From assembly GCA_013286985.1 (NCBI GenBank), contig JABDEQ010000011.1, positions 27,810-47,200 on the forward strand: a DNA stretch of 19,391 nt, read 5' to 3'. Each line of letters begins with the position of its first letter. Position 1 is the first letter of the stretch. The notes beneath the pieces were generated by a model, which ran no database searches, was not told where the DNA came from, and saw nothing but the letters and a program-made list of their open reading frames with translations. Made by a program: the position numbers and the translations under genes. The stretch is from Bacteroidota bacterium. GTDB taxonomy: Bacteria > Bacteroidota > Bacteroidia > Sphingobacteriales > Sphingobacteriaceae. Of the stretch, positions 13,400 to 19,391 are shown piece by piece.

Positions 13400-13583
13400 G
13401 GCCTTTTACCAATGTATTGTAAAAAAAGCCGGCGAACAGGAAACCAAAAATAGCCAAAATAGGAATCCACAGGAATGAACTCTGTAGTATTAAGCCAACA
13501 AAAGCGCCGCTTAATAAACCTATAAGTGCGTATAAATTGGTAATCTTGGTTTTTTCTTCTTCGTGTTTGTGATGATGTGTCAT
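13386..13583 (-). CDS. 65-aa membrane protein with His-rich N-terminus
   Basis: A 65-aa protein that begins MTHHHKHEEEKTKITN, then has two membrane segments (about 19-36 and 41-56) and a basic end (KGRADA). I start at the ATG at 13583, not at an in-frame ATG at 13604, because a TAACTTTG promoter element (13602-13609) lies across the latter. It is the first gene of an operon with the 41-aa protein and the symporter, all overlapping. I do not recognise a family. The cluster HHHKH may bind metal or be a chance run; either way the protein is probably an accessory of the transporter (inference). Confidence 0.7.
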   Translation of the reverse strand: MTHHHKHEEEKTKITNLYALIGLLSGAFVGLILQSSFLWIPILAIFGFLFAGFFYNTLVKGRADA

Positions 13584-13601
13584 AGTATTAATTGTATAGC
13601 G

Positions 13602-13609
13602 CAAAGTTA
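13602..13609 (-). promoter_or_regulatory. -7 element of the symporter operon
   Basis: TAACTTTG on the minus strand matches TAnnTTTG and would start transcription near 13597, about 14 nt before the ATG at 13583. The nearest TTG upstream is 26 nt away (13638-13636), within the end of the PIG-L gene, so the -33 match is poor. Confidence 0.4.
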
Positions 13610-13629
13610 TATTTTATATGTATTGATGC

Positions 13630-16116
13630 CTAATTCAAAGGCTGATTTTTAGGCTTACTTAATAAATTTATAAACAAACGGTAAGCGCCGGGAACACCCG
13701 CGGGTAATTGCCTGAAAAATGCCAGTGAGGTATAAATAAACCGGCCCTCGCCATAATTACCCACCACTAAGGCTCCGTTATTAGGCGCTTCGCCCGGATC
13801 ATTCATTTGCAGTACGGCTTTATATTTAGGGTCGATATCGCTTACAAAATATAATCCGCGTTCCTGGATCCATCCGTTAAAGTCATCCTGGGTTATTTTA
13901 TTGGGGTAATTCAATACAGGGTTCATCTGGTCCAACACGGTTACTTTGGCATCTTCGTCGGTAACCCGTTGGTTTACTACTCTTAAAGGATACGGCCCGA
14001 TTTGTTTGGATACGATGCCAGCATTGTTATTGTACTGCACCACCAGGTTGCCGCCATTTTTTACATAATCCATCAATTTAGGTTGTTCAAAAGCAAGCCG
14101 GTCGTTCACGTTCCACGCTCTCACGCCTGTAATAATGGCATCATAGCCTGACAGATCGCCATTAAGCACTTCATTTTCAGAGAGCTGATGAACATCATAA
14201 CCAACCTGTTTAAGGGCATCGGGCACCAAATCGCCCGCGCCGGGAATATAGCCTATTTTTTTACCGGCTATTTTCAGGTCAACATCAATGAGTTTGGCCT
14301 GTGCGGGGGGGAATAAAGTAATGTTGGGCACGTGATCATACTTAATAGTTTGTATGCCCAGCGAAAACAATTTCCCGTTTACATTTACTACAGCTTCCAG
14401 AACAGCAATTTTAGGTTGATTATCTGTCGGGCTAATGCTAAAGGCAGCAATCCATTCGTCGCCTTTATTTTTATCGGTAAATGCATATTGTTCAGGTACA
14501 ATCTTCCAGCCATCTATAGGTTTTATGCTGATGCTGCCGCTGCATTTGGTAAAACTTTTTAATTTAACCTGTACCGTTTGCGCAACGGTGCTATTAAAAA
14601 TGTAATCCTTATTTTCAATATTGGCAGTTACCGGTGGCGTGATGGTAAGTGGTTGATAAACCTCGCCCCTAACCGGATCAACATATTTATAAACCAGGCG
14701 GCGTTCAAAATGAATAGCCTTGCCATCGATGGTGAACTCAAAATCAGCTATCGGCAGATCAGGATTTTCGGGATTGCCCGCTAATGAATCATTTTCAAGA
14801 GTATAAGTACCTATTCCGTGAGGTTTTGCCAGCCAATAAGGCTGAGTAATAGCTTTTGCAAGAACATAGCTTGTATAAGTTTGAAGTTCATTTGGCGATA
14901 AAACATAACCATGGGGATTTACAACATTTGTCGTAACAAAACCTCCCGCATCGATGGTCATTTTACTTATTGGCAGTGGATATCTGCTCAAAACCTGCGA
15001 GTGAACCACTATACTATCGCCTAAAGCATAAGTGGGTTCGGCTGTATAGCTTTCAAACCATAACCCGGCACAGGCGGCTATCAAATTGTTTAGTTGTTTT
15101 ACCTTTTCGGTGCGCCAGTAAGCATCCTGTATTTTTTCAACCTGGTCCAGCAGTTTTACTAAAGCGCTTACTGATTGGTATGGTTTATCGATATCAAAAT
15201 TTTTGCGAATGGTACTGGTTTCTGCTGCAATAGCTTCGCCGCCTTTAACCCGGTGCCAGGTGGCATCAATGCCATCAAACAAATCATTTTGCGGGGCATC
15301 GCCTAAAATCGTTTTAAAAAACTCAAGCGACTCGCCTCTTTGCCTTGCCGAGCCAAATCCCTGGGTTTTATGGTTAGAGCGACTTTCGGCAGCCAGCTCG
15401 CCATACCCTTTTCCGATTACGGGATTATAAACACCTACATCAACTTTAAACTGATCGGGCCGGGTGGTGTTGGTGGTGCCAAAGTTAAAAGTGTTCCATA
15501 ACAGCCTTTTTGCCTGCCATGGTTTAACATATTGTAATTGCTCCGGAAAACGCTTTGGATCGGCAGCAGCTGTAAATGCTTCCTGCGCCAGTATAGCCGA
15601 TGCGGTGTGGTGCCCGTGGCCGCCTTCGCCCGTTGTTGGGAACCGACAGATGATCACATCGGGCCTGAATTTGCGGATTACCCATACGGCATCGCTCAAA
15701 ACTTTCTCTTTGTCCCATATTTTCAGCGTTTCATCGGGGCCTTTTGAAAAACCGAAATCATTGGCCCTGCTAAAAAACTGCTCGGCGCCGTCAACCTTTC
15801 TTGCTGCTAAAAGCTCCTGGGTGCGGATCAGTCCAAGCAATTCGCCCTGCTCGCTCCCTAATAAATTCTGACCGCCGTCGCCCCGCGTTAAAGAAAGATA
15901 ACCTGTGCGGTAGTGTTTCTCCTGGGCCAGGTAAGCAAGCAACCGGGTGTTTTCATCATCAGGGTGCGCAGCTACATATAACACACTGCCTAAAACATCC
16001 AGTTTTTTGAAATTTTGTTCAATGGTTACAAGGTCGGCAGGCGGGGCCGTTTGTGCAAAAGTTAATTTGGAAACGGATACCAGTAATACCGCGGCAGCAA
16101 GTTTAATTCGGTTCAT
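13630..16116 (-). CDS. Secreted PIG-L/LmbE-family deacetylase with C-terminal extension
   Basis: An 828-aa protein with a Sec signal peptide (1-21, cut before QTAPPADLV). Residues about 44-260 form a PIG-L/LmbE domain, a zinc-dependent N-deacetylase fold: AHPDDE (50-55) holds ligands H51 and D54, and GEGGHGHHTASA (163-174) holds the third His, probably H170. Family members remove acetyl from N-acetylglucosaminyl groups; the substrate here is unknown. The middle (about 330-600) looks beta-rich and the last part (about 610-828) reads like a glutamine-amidotransferase-like/ThuA-type domain (IAGKKIGYIPGAGDLVPDAL, SGYDAIITGVRAWN, YVKNGGNLVVQYN). This large three-part form is common in Bacteroidota. 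I start at the ATG at 16116, since TATATTTG lies between it and the one at 16143. The symporter operon follows on the same strand. Confidence 0.88.
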   Translation of the reverse strand: MNRIKLAAAVLLVSVSKLTFAQTAPPADLVTIEQNFKKLDVLGSVLYVAAHPDDENTRLLAYLAQEKHYRTGYLSLTRGDGGQNLLGSEQGELLGLIRTQELLAARKVDGAEQFFSRANDFGFSKGPDETLKIWDKEKVLSDAVWVIRKFRPDVIICRFPTTGEGGHGHHTASAILAQEAFTAAADPKRFPEQLQYVKPWQAKRLLWNTFNFGTTNTTRPDQFKVDVGVYNPVIGKGYGELAAESRSNHKTQGFGSARQRGESLEFFKTILGDAPQNDLFDGIDATWHRVKGGEAIAAETSTIRKNFDIDKPYQSVSALVKLLDQVEKIQDAYWRTEKVKQLNNLIAACAGLWFESYTAEPTYALGDSIVVHSQVLSRYPLPISKMTIDAGGFVTTNVVNPHGYVLSPNELQTYTSYVLAKAITQPYWLAKPHGIGTYTLENDSLAGNPENPDLPIADFEFTIDGKAIHFERRLVYKYVDPVRGEVYQPLTITPPVTANIENKDYIFNSTVAQTVQVKLKSFTKCSGSISIKPIDGWKIVPEQYAFTDKNKGDEWIAAFSISPTDNQPKIAVLEAVVNVNGKLFSLGIQTIKYDHVPNITLFPPAQAKLIDVDLKIAGKKIGYIPGAGDLVPDALKQVGYDVHQLSENEVLNGDLSGYDAIITGVRAWNVNDRLAFEQPKLMDYVKNGGNLVVQYNNNAGIVSKQIGPYPLRVVNQRVTDEDAKVTVLDQMNPVLNYPNKITQDDFNGWIQERGLYFVSDIDPKYKAVLQMNDPGEAPNNGALVVGNYGEGRFIYTSLAFFRQLPAGVPGAYRLFINLLSKPKNQPLN

Positions 16117-16121
16117 ACAAA

Positions 16122-16129
16122 CAAATATA
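16122..16129 (-). promoter_or_regulatory. Possible -7 element of the PIG-L gene
   Basis: TATATTTG on the minus strand matches TAnnTTTG and ends 5 nt before the ATG at 16116, which would make the mRNA leaderless or nearly so. No TTG stands at the right distance upstream. Confidence 0.4.
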
Positions 16130-16179
16130 TTGAAAGATAACATGGAAAAACGGAAAGCAGGTGAAGGTAAATCAAATGT

Positions 16180-16210
16180 TACTTTAAAATAATAAATGTT
16201 TTTTAAAGTA
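16180..16210. repeat. 10-bp perfect inverted repeat
   Basis: TACTTTAAAA (16180-16189) and TTTTAAAGTA (16201-16210) are exact reverse complements with an 11-nt spacer. It could be an operator for the divergent PIG-L gene or simply an AT-rich hairpin. Confidence 0.45.
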
Positions 16211-16363
16211 TTTGGGGCTGATAATCGTCATTTAACTTAAACATTATCAGAAATTAATGTGTATTAATAATTAGTTAAATAGCTGAATGTTGTAATTTTG
16301 ATTACCCTAATACCGCTTTATTGCACTGATTGTCATTGTTGTATAATATTAATTGAGAAGCTA

Positions 16364-16394
16364 TTGTATTCAATCAATCGTTTGATTAATTTTG
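16364..16394 (+). promoter_or_regulatory. TetR promoter with operator in the spacer
   Basis: TTG (16364-16366), a 20-nt spacer and TAATTTTG (16387-16394) match the Bacteroidota promoter. The spacer contains the palindrome AATCAA-TCGT-TTGATT (16372-16387), which touches the -7 element. A TetR dimer bound there would block the promoter, so autorepression of the whole efflux operon is likely. The start would be near 16399, with AGG (16398-16400) ahead of the ATG. Confidence 0.65.
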
Positions 16395-16407
16395 TGCAGG
16401 AAAAACA

Positions 16408-17055
16408 ATGGATAAAGATAAAATAGATAAGAAAGACCATATCCTGGATGTTGCCGAAAGAGTGTTTTCGGATCTGGGATTTGACGGGGCTTCGACCAGG
16501 ATGATATCTGGCGAAGCGGGCGTAAATATGGCTATGCTTAATTATTATTTCGGCTCAAAAGAAGGTCTGTTTCTGGCAGTTTTTGAAAGGAAAATATCAT
16601 CATTTCAAACCTTACTGCAAAACATCGGGAATGATGAAAGCATAAGTTCATGGGATAAACTGGCCAAATGTATTGACAACTATGTTGAAAGGATTATCGT
16701 TAACAACTGTTTTCAGAAATTAATTAACCGCGAGCTGTCAATGAGCAAACGTTCAGAACTATCTGACAAAATAACGGACATATTGATGATTAATGTTTTG
16801 GAGATCAGTAAAATTTTGGACGAGGGTATTAAAAACGGCACATTTTTTAAGGACACCGATACCCAATTAGCAATAGCTACAATTTTTGGCACCAAAAACT
16901 ACATTATTAATACCCCCCATATATCATCACTGATGTTGGGGCATGATGTACGGGACGAGAAATACCTGGAAGAACAATTGAAGCCCCGCGTAAAAACGTA
17001 TATGAAACGACTCTTAAAAGCTTACTTAGTGAATGACAATGACAACACAAAATAA
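16408..17055 (+). CDS. TetR-family transcriptional regulator
   Basis: A 215-aa repressor. Residues about 8-55 form the TetR DNA-binding domain: ILDVAERVFSDLGFDGAS (12-29) then the helix-turn-helix MISGEAGVNMAMLNYYFGSKEGLFLAVF (32-59), which includes the family mark YYFGSKEGLF. The rest is the helical ligand and dimer part, which is too variable to name a ligand. It is the first gene of an efflux operon; its last 23 nt overlap the TolC-type gene. The operator-like palindrome inside its promoter suggests that an exported toxic compound releases it and so turns on the pump. Confidence 0.93.
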   Translation: MDKDKIDKKDHILDVAERVFSDLGFDGASTRMISGEAGVNMAMLNYYFGSKEGLFLAVFERKISSFQTLLQNIGNDESISSWDKLAKCIDNYVERIIVNNCFQKLINRELSMSKRSELSDKITDILMINVLEISKILDEGIKNGTFFKDTDTQLAIATIFGTKNYIINTPHISSLMLGHDVRDEKYLEEQLKPRVKTYMKRLLKAYLVNDNDNTK

Positions 17056-18409
17056 CACAAAACCCGACCCACATTTATTTAAAAACGTGATCACAATTTT
17101 AAAACACTACGCCCTTCCCGCTTTGGTAATCACCATGTTGTTTGGCACAACAGCCATGGCACAAGACAGGACAATCACTTTAGACGAGGCTGTTAAACTT
17201 GGAATTGAAAACAGCAAAGTTTTAAAGCTTTCGAAATCAAAAATTGATGAGGCTATTTCTCAGTATGAGCAGGCAAAAGACAAATCTTTACCTACCGCCA
17301 GCGCAAGCTTTGGCTATGACCGTGCTGAAATACCTGCCAACACCATAAAATTTGGAAGCGAAAGCATTGGACTGCCAAAAAATGATAACGCCTGGCTGGG
17401 TACCGTATCAGCAAGCGAAACCATTTTGGGCGCACACAAGTTGAAATACGCACGTGAATCAACAGAATTGCTGAGCCAGGTATCGCGCCTTGATGCCGAC
17501 AACGATAAGGATCAGATCACCTATGACGTAATAGACGCGTATTATAATTTATATAAGGTATTGCAAAGCAAAAAAGTGGTGGAGCAAAATTTGGCATCAA
17601 CTGATCTGCTGATTAAACAATCGCAAAGATTTTTTGAGCAGGGATTGGTTACTAAAAACGATGTTTTACGTTTTCAATTGCAACGCTCAAATATTGAACT
17701 GAACGGAATTGATTTGGAAACAAACCGTAGAATTATTAACTATAACCTTAATATTATGCTTGGTTTGCCCGAAAGCACCAACTTAACCATTGATGTTATA
17801 GCTGATAACAACCGTCAGTTAGCACCCTTAACCAATTATATTGATACTGCCATGCTGAACCGTATTGAGCTTAAACAATATGATTTGCGTACCCAGGTTG
17901 CTGAAACCCAAATTAAAGATATAAAGGCTAACGCTATGCCAACCCTGGCAGCATCAGCACAGGCTTATTATGTTGGTATTGCGGCTGACCCGCTTCCCAA
18001 AAATGGAACTTATATAACACCGATTGTTTTCGGACTTAACCTATCATGGAACTTCTCAACCTTGTGGAACAATAAAAACAAAGTAACACAAGCTAAGATT
18101 CAACGTGAAGAAGTAATTGAAACCAAAAACATTACTGTTGATAATGTGAAAAAAGAAGTAGACCGTGATTATCAGAACTATCAGCAGGCACTGGATAAGA
18201 TAAAACTTTTACAGGTGTCAATTGATCAGGCTGGTGAAAACAACAAAATACTGGAATCGAAATATAAAAGCAATATTGCTTCGGCTACCGACCGTGTAGA
18301 TGCGGAAACATTGCTTTACCAGGCCGAAATAAACCTTGAATTAGCTAAAGCTGATGCAGGGCTGGCTTACTATACCCTACAGAAATCTACCGGAAAACTT
18401 AACAAATAA
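17033..18409 (+). CDS. TolC-type outer-membrane efflux protein
   Basis: A 458-aa outer-membrane factor. A signal peptide (cleaved near residue 43, after TAMA before QDRTITLDEAV) precedes the mature part, which begins with the typical TITLDEAVKLGIENSKVLKLS. Two long heptad-rich helical repeats (about 60-240 and 265-455) form the trans-periplasmic barrel, with motifs such as QRFFEQGLVTKNDVLRFQLQ and LNIMLGLPES. It would be the outer end of a tripartite pump with the HlyD protein and an inner-membrane transporter. The frame has two early ATGs, at 17033 and 17039, giving a long signal N-region; both lie within the end of the TetR gene. Confidence 0.92.
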   Translation: MTMTTQNNTKPDPHLFKNVITILKHYALPALVITMLFGTTAMAQDRTITLDEAVKLGIENSKVLKLSKSKIDEAISQYEQAKDKSLPTASASFGYDRAEIPANTIKFGSESIGLPKNDNAWLGTVSASETILGAHKLKYARESTELLSQVSRLDADNDKDQITYDVIDAYYNLYKVLQSKKVVEQNLASTDLLIKQSQRFFEQGLVTKNDVLRFQLQRSNIELNGIDLETNRRIINYNLNIMLGLPESTNLTIDVIADNNRQLAPLTNYIDTAMLNRIELKQYDLRTQVAETQIKDIKANAMPTLAASAQAYYVGIAADPLPKNGTYITPIVFGLNLSWNFSTLWNNKNKVTQAKIQREEVIETKNITVDNVKKEVDRDYQNYQQALDKIKLLQVSIDQAGENNKILESKYKSNIASATDRVDAETLLYQAEINLELAKADAGLAYYTLQKSTGKLNK

Positions 18410-18441
18410 TAGAAACCTCACAATACAAAAAAATACATAAA

Positions 18442-19391
18442 ATGGCAAAGGCACACGAAACACAGGAAAACGAAACTAAAAAGAAACCTAATAGAGTACT
18501 TCCTATTATATTGGGTATCATACTTGTAGTTGGTATCATTTTCGGTATCAAAGAATATATTTACTACGGAAAACATGTTGACACTGATGATGCGCAGATT
18601 GATGGCGATATCAGCCCGGTTGTGGCCCGCGTTGGCGGTTATGTTGACAGCATTTATTTTGAAGAAAACACACACGTAAACAAAGACCAGCTACTGGTTA
18701 AAATTGACGACCGTGATTATAAAGTAAAACTGGAGCAGGCACAAGCTGCCAAAACAGGCGCCAGTGCAGGCATCTTCGTTGGTGAATCACAAATTAGTGC
18801 AAATACTGCCAGCTCATCAAGTGCAAAAGCACAGGTTGAATCGGCTGCGGCACGTTTAGATAAAACTAATAAAGATTATCAGCGTTATGCAAACCTGGTA
18901 AAAGACGGTTCAATTACCCAACAACAATTTGACCAGGCTAAAGCCGATTTAGAAGTTGCGCAGGCTAATTACAGAGCTTCGCAAGAACAATATAAAGCAG
19001 CATTGGAGCAAGTTGGAACTACCAGAAGCCAATTGAACGTTACCCATACCGGTGTTGATCAAAGACAAGTTGATATTGACTATGCCAAGTTACAATTATC
19101 ATATACTGAGGTTAAATCACCGGCAAGTGGTGTTGTTTCGAAAAAGAATGTTCAGGTTGGTCAGTTAGTACAGGCCGGTCAAACTTTATTCTCTGTGGTA
19201 AATGATAACAGCATTTATATCACTGCTAACTTCAAAGAAACACAGTTAGATAAAGTTCGCGACGGACAAAAAGTTGATGTTGAGGTTGATGCTTTCCCTG
19301 AGTTAAAATTAACAGGATCAGTTTATAACTTTTCACCGGCAACAGGTGCTAAATTCTCTTTATTACCTCCGGATAACGCTACAGGTAACTT
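18442..19391 (+). CDS. HlyD/EmrA-type membrane fusion protein, 3' truncated by the window
   Basis: The first 316 codons of a periplasmic adaptor protein that joins an inner-membrane pump to TolC. It has a charged cytoplasmic start, one membrane segment (about 19-37), DTDDAQIDGDISPVVARVGG (47-66) opening the lipoyl/barrel-sandwich part, a coiled-coil hairpin (about 95-205), the second lipoyl half (SPASGVVSKKNVQVGQLVQAG, about 226-246) and the start of the beta-barrel. The sequence resembles EmrA rather than the RND-type adaptors, so an EmrB-like (DHA2-type) transporter probably follows beyond the window. It is 32 nt from the TolC-type gene and in the same operon. Confidence 0.92.
   Translation, partial: MAKAHETQENETKKKPNRVLPIILGIILVVGIIFGIKEYIYYGKHVDTDDAQIDGDISPVVARVGGYVDSIYFEENTHVNKDQLLVKIDDRDYKVKLEQAQAAKTGASAGIFVGESQISANTASSSSAKAQVESAAARLDKTNKDYQRYANLVKDGSITQQQFDQAKADLEVAQANYRASQEQYKAALEQVGTTRSQLNVTHTGVDQRQVDIDYAKLQLSYTEVKSPASGVVSKKNVQVGQLVQAGQTLFSVVNDNSIYITANFKETQLDKVRDGQKVDVEVDAFPELKLTGSVYNFSPATGAKFSLLPPDNATGN

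Larger units (their letters stand above)
16117..16407. other. Divergent intergenic region (291 nt)
   Basis: No gene is seen. It holds the minus-strand -7 element of the PIG-L gene (16122-16129), an inverted repeat TACTTTAAAA/TTTTAAAGTA (16180-16189 and 16201-16210), a second one CTGATAAT/ATTATCAG (16218-16225 and 16243-16250), and the promoter and operator of the TetR gene (16364-16394). It is very AT-rich. Confidence 0.7.

Noticed and set aside
15464..15871. 135-codon frame on the plus strand
   Set aside because: Shadow of the PIG-L coding sequence, which carries the AHPDDE and HGHH motifs on the other strand.
18418..18675. 85-codon frame on the minus strand, Phe/Cys-rich
   Set aside because: Antisense to the start of the HlyD gene; its hydrophobic look comes from the Lys/Glu-rich sense codons.
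1..19391. tRNA, rRNA, insertion sequence or phage genes
   Set aside because: I looked for cloverleaf-like ends (including near gltX), transposase motifs and phage proteins and saw none; the repeats carry no coding sequence.

Overview
The window looks like chromosomal DNA of a Bacteroidota bacterium, most likely family Sphingobacteriaceae (Mucilaginibacter/Pedobacter-like). The reasons are low-to-moderate GC, Bacteroidota-type promoters (TTG, 17-21 nt, TAnnTTTG) in front of many genes, few Shine-Dalgarno sites, protein families typical of the phylum (DUF2911, DUF6249, ECF sigma with a zinc-less membrane partner, SSS symporters with a long soluble insertion), and several families of imperfect inverted repeats in the intergenic spaces. 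The genus is an inference from style, not from a marker gene.

Layout: (1) 1-447 is non-coding, with a DnaA-box-like site, a dispersed inverted repeat and a terminator. (2) 448-2569 holds a Tat-exported bicupin (oxalate decarboxylase-like, minus) divergent from a GntR/FCD regulator (plus). Three copies of an 11-bp operator lie between them, over both promoters. (3) 2691-6653 holds gltX (minus), an orphan membrane histidine kinase overlapping a DinB-fold gene (plus), and a small DUF6249 membrane protein (minus). (4) 6996-8077 is an ECF sigma / membrane anti-sigma-like pair behind its own ECF-type promoter. (5) 8365-9564 has a secreted DUF2911 protein and a YnfA-family membrane protein that starts with TTG. 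(6) 9625-11489 has a GNAT acetyltransferase overlapping a LysR regulator (minus), with a divergent rhodanese (plus). (7) 11565-16116 is a minus-strand group: a secreted PIG-L/LmbE-type deacetylase, then a tight operon of a 65-aa membrane protein, an easily missed 41-aa single-pass protein (GTG start) and an SSS sodium:solute symporter, the last three overlapping one another. (8) 16408-19391 is a TetR-TolC-HlyD efflux operon whose HlyD gene runs off the right edge.

How they work together: four local circuits can be read from the DNA: GntR with the bicupin, LysR with the rhodanese, TetR with the efflux pump, and the ECF sigma with its own operon. In each, a candidate site sits on or inside the promoter. 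The least described parts are the 41-aa peptide coupled to the symporter, the GntR-bicupin operator array, and the nested inverted repeats, one of which lies in the gltX/histidine kinase promoter region and may affect where those genes start. No tRNA, rRNA, CRISPR, insertion sequence or phage gene was seen.
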